Shown: one piece after another, positions 43,769 to 51,961 of the stretch | Position numbering within the stretch: position 1 is the first letter of the stretch | How the letters are laid out: each line of letters begins with the position of its first letter | Program-made: the position numbers and the translations under genes | Notes under the pieces: generated by a model | Told to the model about the DNA's origin: nothing | The model's database searches: none | Seen by the model: the letters and a program-made list of their open reading frames with translations, nothing else | DNA from: UBA4416 sp040389965 | GTDB taxonomy: Bacteria > Bacteroidota > Bacteroidia > B-17B0 > Aurantibacillaceae | DNA: 64,000 nucleotides | Assembly: GCA_040389965.1 (NCBI GenBank) | Contig: JAZJZF010000018.1 | Span: 16,161-80,160 of the forward strand | Direction of reading: 5' to 3'

Positions 43769-44146
43769 TTATTTATTACCTTTTACGATGAACCACCATA
43801 ACGCTACATAAACAGCTTCCGGTTTAGCACCTTGTATATCATGCGTAACATCGCTCATTTTTGCGATAGTACTATTGCTTGAGTTACGGATATCGTTACC
43901 ATCTACTTTTAATACAGAAGAGTTGCTTGAGTTACGGATTGTTTTTCCATCGCTATCAACAGAACCAATTGAACTATTGCTTGAGTTACGGATCGTTTTT
44001 CCATCACTGTCAATACTTCCTACTGAAGAGTTACTTGAATTTCTTAAAGTTTTACCATCGCTATCCATTTTGTATTGCGCGGAAGCAATACCCGAAATCA
44101 TTGTGAAAGCTAAAACTGCTAATGTTGTTTTAAAAGATGTTTTCAT
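43769..44146 (-). CDS. Secreted repeat protein with five beta-type repeats
   Basis: 125 residues. A signal peptide (about 1-23, 'ISGIASAQ') is followed by four clear 18-residue repeats of the type DSDGKTIRNSSNSSIGSV and one degenerate fifth ('SDVTHDIQGAKPEAVYV'). The repeats also show as near-identical 54-base units in the DNA. The form matches what is called a five-fold beta-flower, a closed five-bladed fold seen in Bacteroidota; I give this from memory with moderate confidence. It ends in an aromatic segment ('ALWWFIVKGNK'). The role is unknown; location is probably periplasmic or extracellular. Confidence 0.7.
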   Translation of the reverse strand: MKTSFKTTLAVLAFTMISGIASAQYKMDSDGKTLRNSSNSSVGSIDSDGKTIRNSSNSSIGSVDSDGKTIRNSSNSSVLKVDGNDIRNSSNSTIAKMSDVTHDIQGAKPEAVYVALWWFIVKGNK

Positions 44147-44201
44147 TTATGTTAATTTTTTAGGTTTATCTAATATAATATAATTTCGGTAATAACAGTG
44201 T

Positions 44202-45695
44202 TTATAAATTGTTAATCTTCAGCTCAAATTCTGTTTGGGCTGCATTGCATACAAAACTGATATAAGATGCCTTATCTATAAAGTAAATGGCCACATTCTG
44301 GCCCTTTTCCGTGCTTAGCAATACCTTGTTTTCGAGGCCTTTCTTTCCTGAAAACACATAATTAAATACTTTTTTACCATTCAGTATGTTGGTTTTTTTA
44401 AGTACATAAAACAAATTCCCTGTATTGTCTGTTGCCGTTTTTACGACAACCGGATTTAAAGGATTGGTGTATTTAAATTTGTCGTAATCGCCCATATCCT
44501 TTAAGTAAATTTTACCATAAGTATCGCCTTTGGTAAAGCTTATAAAATCGGGAATAACTTTTGTTGCACTATTTATGGGTGCAGCTTTTATCATATAATC
44601 TTCTTCCTTTGGTATAACACTGAGATTCCATGAAGTAGAGTAACACATAATATTAGGCTGTGTTTGCTCATAAAGATCCGCAATAACGTTGTAGCTCTTA
44701 TCGGCTTGTTTTGTAAATTCCCTTACTTTAAAATGCAAGGGTAAAGTGGCTACACCGGGCTTTGCAGGTAAAATAATGGGAAGCGGCTTTTCTATTCTCA
44801 ATACCGCCTCGCCCGCGCTGTCTATTTGCAGGATAAATAACTGATGCGCAGCAGATAGCGTTTTAAAATCAGCGGTATGATTTTTAAAATCGATCATGCC
44901 GGCCGGATAAATGCTTCCAATAACATCTATACTTTTATCTGTAGGATTGTATAAAGATTTAGAATACATGAAATTCCGGGTATCGCCTTTAGCGCTTAGT
45001 TTCGTGCCTTTTTTAATCGTTCCAGTTTTAGCATTTATTCTTAGAATCCATTGCCCTTTTTTAATCCCGTCATTAACGTGTGCATACAGTATGACGTCAT
45101 TAGAGTCGGCATAAACAACCGTTGCCCTGTGAATGTATTGCCTTTCAAAAGCATATTGCCATTTAAAATCATATTCAAAAGGCTTATCCATGGCCTTTAC
45201 AGAATATTTAGATAAATAAAATTGTTTAGTGGCCGAATCCGAATTTGTTTTAATCAAATACAGATCTTTTCCTGAACTGTAGGATTCATCGTCAAAAGCA
45301 GTGAGGGAATTAATATGATTGGCATCATAATCGCTCACGGCGCAAATGGTTTTAAGCGTTGTATCGAGTCTTAAAAGCGTAACCCTGTTTTTTTGATTGG
45401 CCAGTTGAAAATAAAAATTCAATACATTATGTATTGTATCTGAGCTTATTTCGAGGTAATCAGTCGAAGTATGCTTTCCTAAGCTGAACTCTGTACTGTC
45501 TTTTAATTGCAGGTTGGCAGAGTAGGAGAAGCATTTAAATACTAAAGATTCTTTGCGCTGCTCGTAGCCAAAAGCATAAATATGTTGCTTATAAAAACAA
45601 GAGCCGGCAGATAAAAGGTTACGTTTAACACTTTGGCTGTATAGCTGTGCCGAAACAAACCATAATCCTATTAATATGCCAATTCTAATACCCAT
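44202..45695 (-). CDS. Hypothetical secreted protein
   Basis: 497 residues from the ATG at 45695, chosen because it opens a clean signal peptide ('MGIRIGILIGLWFVSAQLYS'); the frame extends to a GTG at 45725. The rest is soluble and rich in beta-strand patterns with repeated aromatic and aspartate residues, perhaps a propeller-like fold. No motif is recognised and no C-terminal sorting domain is seen. It lies 55 bases downstream (in minus-strand direction, upstream) of the five-repeat protein gene and may be cotranscribed with it. Confidence 0.6.
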   Translation of the reverse strand: MGIRIGILIGLWFVSAQLYSQSVKRNLLSAGSCFYKQHIYAFGYEQRKESLVFKCFSYSANLQLKDSTEFSLGKHTSTDYLEISSDTIHNVLNFYFQLANQKNRVTLLRLDTTLKTICAVSDYDANHINSLTAFDDESYSSGKDLYLIKTNSDSATKQFYLSKYSVKAMDKPFEYDFKWQYAFERQYIHRATVVYADSNDVILYAHVNDGIKKGQWILRINAKTGTIKKGTKLSAKGDTRNFMYSKSLYNPTDKSIDVIGSIYPAGMIDFKNHTADFKTLSAAHQLFILQIDSAGEAVLRIEKPLPIILPAKPGVATLPLHFKVREFTKQADKSYNVIADLYEQTQPNIMCYSTSWNLSVIPKEEDYMIKAAPINSATKVIPDFISFTKGDTYGKIYLKDMGDYDKFKYTNPLNPVVVKTATDNTGNLFYVLKKTNILNGKKVFNYVFSGKKGLENKVLLSTEKGQNVAIYFIDKASYISFVCNAAQTEFELKINNL

Positions 45696-45786
45696 TATAG
45701 GCAAATATAACCAATAATCAAACACTTCAAAAATGGCTTGGAAAACACTATTTTTAATGTTATTCTTGTGCTGCTAAATTAAACAC

Positions 45787-47880
45787 ATGAACTCAACTAA
45801 ACTACTTATTTTACCTATTGCAGCGGTGCTTGCATTAAGTGCCTGTAAATCTAATCAGACAGAATTGGACGGCGATATTGCCGTTGTAAAAAAAGACTCT
45901 ATCATGCAAGATACATCTAAACCATTCGAGTACATCAGCGAACAATTTGCTGATCTCAGGATCCTACGTTACGAAATTCCGGGCTTTGATCAGTTAAGTC
46001 TGCAACAAAAAGAATTATTATATTATTTATCCGAAGCGGCATTGTGCGGACGTGATATTGCATGGGATCAGAATTATAAATACAATTTAACGATCCGTAA
46101 AACGATTGATGCTATTGTTGAAAATTACAAAGGCGACGTTAACTCTGCGGATTATAAAAACTTTTTAGTGTATGCTAAACGTGTATGGTTCAGTAGAGGA
46201 ATCCACCATCATTATAGCAGCGATAAATTCATTCCTGAATGTTCCCAGGAATTTTTTGGACAGTTGATTAAAACAGCGGATCACAGCTTGTTGCCATTGA
46301 ATAAAGGTGAAACTGCCATGGATTTAGTAGCTCGTTTATTACCTATTATTTACGATCCGAATATTGCACCTAAAAAAGTGAGCTTGGATGCAAGTAAAGA
46401 CCTTATTACCAATTCGGCTGTTAATTTTTATGAAGGTGTTAACCAGGAAGAGGCGATTGCTTTTTATGAAAAAATGACCGATAAAAAAAGCAAAACTCCT
46501 GTGATGTTGGGCTTAAACAGTAAGTTGGTGAAAGAAAACGGCGTACTGGTAGAGAAAACCTGGAAAGTAGGAGGAATGTATACGCAGGCCATCGAAAAAA
46601 TTGTGTTTTGGTTAGAGAAGGCAATTCCCGTTGCCGAAAACCCTGAGCAGAGAGCGGCTTTAGAAAAACTGGTGGTATTTTATAAATCGGGTTCTTTAAA
46701 AGATTTTGACGAGTATAATATTGCATGGGTTAAAGATGCAAACAGTGCTATTGATGTTGTGAACGGTTTTATTGAAGTATATGAAGATCCCTTAGGAAAA
46801 AAAGGCTCTTTCGAATCAGTGGTATCCGTAAAAGATTTCGAAGCTTCTAAACGTATTGCTACCATTGGTGCTAATGCACAATGGTTCGAAGACAATTCTA
46901 CGTTATTTCCTGAACATAAAAAGAAAAATGTAAAAGGTATTTCGGCTAAAGTAATTAATGCGGTAATGGAAAGCGGCGATGCGGCACCATCGACACCAAT
47001 AGGCATCAATCTGCCAAACAATGAGTGGATCAGAGAAACACATGGCTCTAAATCTGTAAACCTTGGTAACATTGTAGAAGCATATGACAAAGCAGCTGGT
47101 GGAAGTGTGGTAAATGAATTTTACTACAATGATGCCATCAAAAAAAATGTATTGGATTATGCAGGATTAGCAGATAAATTACATACCGATATGCATGAGG
47201 TAATAGGTCACGCCAGTGGACAAATTGAACCGGGTGTAGGTCAGCCACACGAAACCCTGAAAAACTATGCATCAGCTTTAGAAGAAGGAAGAGCGGATTT
47301 AGTAGCATTATATTATTTAATGGATCAAAAATTAGTGGATTTGGGTGTGATGCCATCTTTGGATTATGGTAAAGCAGCTTATGATGAATACATTACCAAA
47401 GGTTTAATGGTGCAGTTATCACGTCTTAAATTGGGTGATAATATTGAAGAAGCGCACATGCGTAACCGCCAAATGATTGCTGCATGGGCATTTGAAAAAG
47501 GCAAGACACAAAACGTTATTGAGAAAAAAACAGAAAACGGTAAAACGTATTTTGTTGTCAACGATTACCTGAAACTACGTGTCTTATTTGGAGATCTGTT
47601 AAGAGAAATTCAACGTATTAAATCGAAAGGCGATTACAAAGCAGGTAAAGACCTGATTGAAAACTATGGTGTAAAAGTAGACCAGGCTTTACATAAAGAA
47701 GTGTTGGAGCGTTATAAAAAACTGTCTATGGCACCGTATCAGGGCTTTATTCAGCCTAAATTAGTTCCTGTAATGGAAAACGGTAAAATAACAGACGTGA
47801 AAGTAGAATACCCAACAAACTTTATGAATCAAATGTTGGAGTATAGCAAAAATTACAGCTACTTACCGGTGATGAATTAA
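45787..47880 (+). CDS. Dipeptidyl-peptidase III (M49) family zinc peptidase, lipoprotein
   Basis: 697 residues. A lipoprotein signal ends 'LALSACKS', so the mature protein should be lipid-anchored at Cys20. The zinc motif HEXXGH is at 470-475 ('HEVIGHASGQ'), unique to M49, and the second motif 'EEGRADLVALYY' at about 499 supplies the third zinc ligand. M49 enzymes cut dipeptides from the N-terminus of short peptides. Bacterial members are usually cytoplasmic; the lipoprotein signal is common among Bacteroidota forms. It is divergent from the hypothetical gene at 44202-45695. Confidence 0.92.
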   Translation: MNSTKLLILPIAAVLALSACKSNQTELDGDIAVVKKDSIMQDTSKPFEYISEQFADLRILRYEIPGFDQLSLQQKELLYYLSEAALCGRDIAWDQNYKYNLTIRKTIDAIVENYKGDVNSADYKNFLVYAKRVWFSRGIHHHYSSDKFIPECSQEFFGQLIKTADHSLLPLNKGETAMDLVARLLPIIYDPNIAPKKVSLDASKDLITNSAVNFYEGVNQEEAIAFYEKMTDKKSKTPVMLGLNSKLVKENGVLVEKTWKVGGMYTQAIEKIVFWLEKAIPVAENPEQRAALEKLVVFYKSGSLKDFDEYNIAWVKDANSAIDVVNGFIEVYEDPLGKKGSFESVVSVKDFEASKRIATIGANAQWFEDNSTLFPEHKKKNVKGISAKVINAVMESGDAAPSTPIGINLPNNEWIRETHGSKSVNLGNIVEAYDKAAGGSVVNEFYYNDAIKKNVLDYAGLADKLHTDMHEVIGHASGQIEPGVGQPHETLKNYASALEEGRADLVALYYLMDQKLVDLGVMPSLDYGKAAYDEYITKGLMVQLSRLKLGDNIEEAHMRNRQMIAAWAFEKGKTQNVIEKKTENGKTYFVVNDYLKLRVLFGDLLREIQRIKSKGDYKAGKDLIENYGVKVDQALHKEVLERYKKLSMAPYQGFIQPKLVPVMENGKITDVKVEYPTNFMNQMLEYSKNYSYLPVMN

Positions 47881-47910
47881 TAGCGAATAAATAATTTCTT
47901 TTTAAATACA

Positions 47911-47942
47911 GGAGGGTAAATTTATTTATCCTTCTTTTTTTT
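47911..47942 (+). terminator. Probable terminator after the M49 peptidase
   Basis: GGAGGGTAAAT and ATTTATCCTTC pair with two G-T pairs and are followed by eight T. It sits between convergent genes, 30 bases after the peptidase stop. Confidence 0.7.
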
Positions 47943-47962
47943 GCTCCGAATTTTTGCAAAAA

Positions 47963-49426
47963 TTATTCCACCACTATTTTTACGCTCTCTAATACCTGCT
48001 TTGTCTGCGTGTCTTTTAATTCAATAAAGTAAATGCCTCCGGACACCTCTTTTTTCCTAAGATCCAAAGAAATAATGCTTGTTTCTGGTTTTGAAAGTAT
48101 GTTTTCTGTTGTGATTGTTTTTCCGTAAATGTCAATTAATTGTAATTGCAGTTCTTTATGCTCTCCTGCATTTACTTCAATTGTCAAATGTGTTTTAGCG
48201 GGATTTGGATATACGTGTAAAGACGAGGCAGACGAATTAGCCTCTGCCATACCGGTAGTTAAAGAACAGATCTTATATATTTTCCCGTTGGTAGTATAGC
48301 CTCCGTCCATAGCGTACACACATCCGTCGGAGCTTTGTTTTAAAGCAGTAAGTCCGCCTGTTGTAAAATCGCCTAAAACAGTCATGGTGGTAACCGTGCT
48401 ATAAGCCGGAGGATTTCCTAACGTGCAGTCATAAATTTTGCCGTTGTTATTGTCTGCAACCAATAAATGATTGTTTAAACTGTTCCATACGGTACCTGAA
48501 TAAAATAAAATCCCGGTTACAGAAGGAACAGGCGCGCCCCATGTGGTTATAGGCGCTACGGCTCCTGCAATGTTGCAGGTAGCGGTGGTTGAACTATTCA
48601 GGTAGTTTCCTTCGCATTCTGCCCAGCCATAATAAGCTCCTTTTCGTATCAAATTAGCTTCATCCCAGGTATTCAAGCCATTTTCGGAGCAATATAAGCT
48701 GTCGTTTAAAGGGCCGAAACAAAAGTCAAAAGGGTTTCTGTGGCCGTAACTCCAGATCCAGTCGCAATTTGTGGTAAGGGGATCTCCATTGTCGTAGAAA
48801 GGATTATCTGTAGGAATGGTTCCGTTTTTATTAATGCGCAATAGCTTACCGTAAGGATTATTCAACTTATTGGCAAAATTGAGTGTTGCATTGGTTTGGT
48901 TATATCCCAGATCACCAATAGTAAAATAAATTTGCCCCGGCTGGCTTGGTCTGAAATGTAAATTACCGCCAACGTGATTTCCGGGAATCGTATTCGCCAC
49001 ATCCAGGTCAAAAATTACTAATGGGTTTGTGCCCACATTCGACGATTCCGTAAAACGAACGATGCGGATTCTTTCATCGCCACTACGCAGATGATTATAA
49101 TACACATAAACAAAATGGTTGGTGTTAAAATCGGGATCGAGCGCAATTCCCAGTACTCCGCGTTCTCCGTCCGAGTTTGTAGAATCACTTAACTCGTAGA
49201 ATGTCCCTATCAGTGTGCCGCTGCCTGAATAGATGCGAACGCGTGATTTTTGCGAGGAAGTGTTAGAGCCATCGCCCTTCTCGGTAATAAAGAAGCGCCC
49301 GTCGGAAGTCACGTCAAATGCTACAGGATATTGCAGGCCTGACATAACGGTTGATGTGGAATAGGCTTGTGCATTTACCAATATACAGGAAAGTGCAAAT
49401 AACATCATAAGGTAAATCTTTTTCAT
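47963..49426 (-). CDS. PQQ-dependent sugar dehydrogenase-like protein with T9SS type A sorting domain
   Basis: 487 residues. A signal peptide (about 1-19, 'LVNAQ') precedes a glucose/sorbosone dehydrogenase beta-propeller (about 20-385): 'GLQYPVAFDVTSDGRFFITE', 'ERGVLGIALDPDFNTNHFVY', 'GNHVGGNLHFRP' and 'SYGHRNPFDFCF'. The C-terminal 85 residues are a type A sorting domain ('LHVYPNPAKTHLTIEV', 'LIDIYGKTI', 'GIYFIELKD'). It is therefore exported and likely attached at the cell surface by the type IX system. Substrate is not known, and quinone binding is inferred from the family. Confidence 0.9.
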   Translation of the reverse strand: MKKIYLMMLFALSCILVNAQAYSTSTVMSGLQYPVAFDVTSDGRFFITEKGDGSNTSSQKSRVRIYSGSGTLIGTFYELSDSTNSDGERGVLGIALDPDFNTNHFVYVYYNHLRSGDERIRIVRFTESSNVGTNPLVIFDLDVANTIPGNHVGGNLHFRPSQPGQIYFTIGDLGYNQTNATLNFANKLNNPYGKLLRINKNGTIPTDNPFYDNGDPLTTNCDWIWSYGHRNPFDFCFGPLNDSLYCSENGLNTWDEANLIRKGAYYGWAECEGNYLNSSTTATCNIAGAVAPITTWGAPVPSVTGILFYSGTVWNSLNNHLLVADNNNGKIYDCTLGNPPAYSTVTTMTVLGDFTTGGLTALKQSSDGCVYAMDGGYTTNGKIYKICSLTTGMAEANSSASSLHVYPNPAKTHLTIEVNAGEHKELQLQLIDIYGKTITTENILSKPETSIISLDLRKKEVSGGIYFIELKDTQTKQVLESVKIVVE

Positions 49427-49651
49427 AGTTTTTTAATTTTAAAAAAGATCAATCAAAACCTGTGCTATGATACAATACCCCATTAAGCGCCGGTTGAAAA
49501 GGGTTTTAATAGCCAGGTACAGAAACCTGTTGAGAAATGTCCTCAGTTATTTCAGCAGATCTTTCACGAAGTGGTTGCTTTTGGAAAAGCTATGATGTCT
49601 GCCAAACTTTTGGCTTAGCGTGTGTTATAAGTTACCAGCCGCACACAGCTT

Positions 49652-50107
49652 TCAGTTCATGTCAATAGGTATTTTGGTATACTCCAAAATCTCATTAATT
49701 TCTTTGTCTGTTAAGGATTTGAATTTATGTTCATAGTCGGCGTCATTTTCAGCCTCTAATTTATTTGCGTATGCGTCATCACTTTTCTTTAAACTATCAC
49801 TGTTTTGTATGAAAATTTTAAAATAGTTGACTGTCTTAGGAAGCCTGTCCGCAATACCCCTTAGACTATTGCCGAAACAAGGCTCTATGTCCATAGGCGC
49901 ATGGCATTGTCTACAGTTAGCTATGAAAAGTTTTTGACCATTAGCTTCTGATTCAGTATGTGGAATAATCTTAGCAGTGTCTTTAAGTGCCGGGTCTTTA
50001 ACACCACAAACAGCTTGGTCTGAATTGTCAATAGTTATACCTGATCTAGGTCCACACGAAACTAATGTAGAGAGTAATAAAATGAATATTGATACGTTCT
50101 TTTTCAA
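49652..50107 (-). CDS. Cytochrome c family lipoprotein
   Basis: 151 residues. A lipoprotein signal ends 'LLSTLVSCG' with Cys18 for lipid attachment. One haem site is seen: Cys65-x-x-Cys68-His69 in 'FIANCRQCHAPMD', with Met150 near the C-terminus ('IPIDMN') as a possible sixth ligand. The start is TTG; no ATG exists upstream in frame before the signal. It should carry electrons in the periplasm. The neighbouring PQQ-type dehydrogenase on the same strand (225-base gap downstream) could use it, which is inference. Confidence 0.85.
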   Translation of the reverse strand: MKKNVSIFILLLSTLVSCGPRSGITIDNSDQAVCGVKDPALKDTAKIIPHTESEANGQKLFIANCRQCHAPMDIEPCFGNSLRGIADRLPKTVNYFKIFIQNSDSLKKSDDAYANKLEAENDADYEHKFKSLTDKEINEILEYTKIPIDMN

Positions 50108-50194
50108 AAGATTCTTCTAATATCGATTCTGGTTGGTTGCTTATAACTACTTGCCTGCTGCTACTTATCTTGTTTTCTTAATTTAAACATACCA

Positions 50195-50692
50195 CTATTT
50201 CCCCAACATATCTCTGAAATGTTCTTTCCCTAAGGGAAGGGTCTTTAAATTGCTGATCAGTAAAAAGGCCCTGTCTATGCGTAGCTGTGGACTTTTTACG
50301 GTTGCCACGTAATTTAAAATGTAACGCTGTTTGCCGGGCGTCAATAAGTCAAAACGTTTTTTACCCTCCGGATCCTGCCTGAACAATTCCGCTAACTCTT
50401 CCGGGATCTCAACACCATACTCGCTGTTATCTTCACTCAGTGTCACATTAACTATATCTCCAAAACCAACACCAACTTCTTTCATACGTTTGCTGTTAAT
50501 ACTTACGTAGGCTTTTCCTTCGCCTAAAGCAATTAAGCCGCATTGGAATTTTATAGTTTTATTGACCTCGCAAAACAAACGCTGCTTACCTATGCCACCA
50601 ATTTTTTTAACAACACTTTCCGGAATCTCAAGATAAAATGTCTTCAGATAGCTTAGTTTATCAATATGTGTCTTAAACGAAACAGGTTTCAT
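50195..50692 (-). CDS. YdeI/OmpD-associated family protein (DUF1905 plus YdeI-like tail)
   Basis: 165 residues. The first 95 form a DUF1905-like beta domain ('FYLEIPESVVKKIGG', 'RLFCEVNKTIKFQCGLI'). The second half is the YdeI-like helical domain ('IPEELAELFRQDPEGKKRFD', 'LTPGKQRYILNYV'). Family members are small cytoplasmic proteins with no proven enzymatic role; some have been tied to bacteriocin or peptide resistance. It lies 9 bases upstream of the end of the flavin reductase gene, so the two may be cotranscribed. Confidence 0.8.
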   Translation of the reverse strand: MKPVSFKTHIDKLSYLKTFYLEIPESVVKKIGGIGKQRLFCEVNKTIKFQCGLIALGEGKAYVSINSKRMKEVGVGFGDIVNVTLSEDNSEYGVEIPEELAELFRQDPEGKKRFDLLTPGKQRYILNYVATVKSPQLRIDRAFLLISNLKTLPLGKEHFRDMLGK

Positions 50693-50701
50693 AAAAACGA
50701 T

Positions 50702-51547
50702 TTAATGTAATAATACGCACCAGGCATCCTTTACCTTACCTGTTTCCAGAAGGGTTTTGGCATATTGGTGTTTTTCATGCTCCGTAGCAAATGTTGTGTG
50801 TAAGGTTTTGTTATACTGCTCTATTTCTTCAGGAGTAGGCATTACTTCTATGTTTCCCAGCTGTCCTAAATTATTTCCGCTAAGTACATGGCTGTTTCTG
50901 ATGCCGGCAGGAATAGAATCTACACCAACACCAATGGTTGTAATGGGTTTTTCAATTTCAAATAATGCATCGCCATGCGCTCTGCAATACCAGTTCCCAC
51001 CCATTCTTGCTACCAGGTCAATTTTTTTCTGATCAATTTTTTTGTTGGCGTCCAATACGGCTTCATCAATATGTATTTTTACGATTTCGCAAAACACTAA
51101 ATTGCAGTTTTCAATTTCTTTTACTTCAAACACTTTGCACTCGAGTTGTACCGGACTTTCTTTAACCCTCATGGGTTTTACAAGATCCGATGCAATAGCC
51201 GTAAAACCAGCCTTGGTAAACTCATTTACGCCTTTTGGATAGGGGCTACTGGTCAGACTCATTTGATGTACCATCGTGTAATTCACAATATTGATTACAC
51301 ATTCAGGCACTTCCTTAATATTTAAATGCGTGTCTTTTGCTTTCCCTGTTTTTCCACTCAGGTTCGGCGAAAAAATAGCAATAGGTGGCTTTGCGGAAAA
51401 TACATTAAAAAAACTAAAAGGCGCAAGGTTATGGTTTCCGTCTTTATCGATAGTGCTTGCAAAGCAGATAGGACGAGGCCCTACAGCACCTAATAAATAT
51501 TGATGAAGATCAGGAAGCGGTAATTCTTTTGGGTTTAGACTTAACAT
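50702..51547 (-). CDS. Flavin reductase family protein
   Basis: 281 residues. The FMN-binding split-barrel domain has 'GPRPICFASTIDKDGNHNLA', 'FFNVFSAKPPIAIFSPN' and 'VINIVNYTMVHQMSLTSSPY'. A roughly 70-residue C-terminal extension follows, as in the Bacteroidota type. It reduces flavin with NAD(P)H, or binds FMN for another enzyme. Cytoplasmic. The partner oxygenase is not evident nearby. Confidence 0.88.
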   Translation of the reverse strand: MLSLNPKELPLPDLHQYLLGAVGPRPICFASTIDKDGNHNLAPFSFFNVFSAKPPIAIFSPNLSGKTGKAKDTHLNIKEVPECVINIVNYTMVHQMSLTSSPYPKGVNEFTKAGFTAIASDLVKPMRVKESPVQLECKVFEVKEIENCNLVFCEIVKIHIDEAVLDANKKIDQKKIDLVARMGGNWYCRAHGDALFEIEKPITTIGVGVDSIPAGIRNSHVLSGNNLGQLGNIEVMPTPEEIEQYNKTLHTTFATEHEKHQYAKTLLETGKVKDAWCVLLH

Positions 51548-51595
51548 GATTTTGGAAGTTATAAGTTATGAGAGATAAGTTATAAGTTGTTTTTC
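51548..51595. repeat. Dispersed AT-rich word repeat (AAGTTATAAGTTATGAG...)
   Basis: GTTATAAGTTATGAGAGATAAGTTATAAGTT lies at the 3' end of the four-helix-bundle gene and reaches into its last codons. The same words occur in inverse orientation at 34549-34590, and a looser copy spans 51938-51965 at the 5' end of the gene. Confidence 0.55.
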
Positions 51596-51942
51596 TTTGT
51601 AGTAATAATGGCACTTCGAATCATTTTTAATAATTCAACCGCACTTAAATGAATGCTTTCAAATTCGGGGTCATTGATATATTGGGTTTCTTTTAGTAGT
51701 TCTAACCAATAAATAGTTTCATCACATTCTTTTTGTGCAATTGCTAATTTATGGATAAAATCTTTTGTACTTTCTGCGTTTTGGGCTTCACGAACTAGTG
51801 CGCCTATAGCCGTACCACTTCTTAATAGTTGTTTACTCAGAATATACTCTTTTTTTATTTCAGTTAGATATTTACAAAGATTTACAATACGAACGGAAAA
51901 AGAAAAACTTTTTTCTTTAATAATACTTTTTCGTTCACTCAT
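51580..51942 (-). CDS. Four-helix-bundle protein (23S rRNA intervening-sequence protein family)
   Basis: 120 residues. Family blocks are 'FSFSVRIVNLCKYL', 'LSKQLLRSGTAIGALVREAQ' and 'KLAIAQKECDETIYWLELL'. This fold is shared with the accessory Avd protein of diversity-generating retroelements and with proteins encoded in 23S rRNA insertions. Here it stands alone between ordinary genes and is bracketed by similar AT-rich word repeats, which suggests a mobile or recently mobile unit. No reverse transcriptase is near. Function unknown. Confidence 0.88.
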   Translation of the reverse strand: MSERKSIIKEKSFSFSVRIVNLCKYLTEIKKEYILSKQLLRSGTAIGALVREAQNAESTKDFIHKLAIAQKECDETIYWLELLKETQYINDPEFESIHLSAVELLKMIRSAIITTKKNNL

Positions 51943-51961
51943 ATCTTATCACTTATAATTC

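Noticed and set aside
49467..49595. Small plus-strand frame of 42 residues between the PQQ-type dehydrogenase and cytochrome c genes
   Set aside because: It is basic and compositionally odd, lies on the strand opposite to both neighbours, and has no promoter or ribosome-binding signal. Probably chance.
49427..49651. RNA gene in the 225-base gap
   Set aside because: I could not find a tRNA-like acceptor stem, T-loop sequence or strong hairpin in it; nothing supported.
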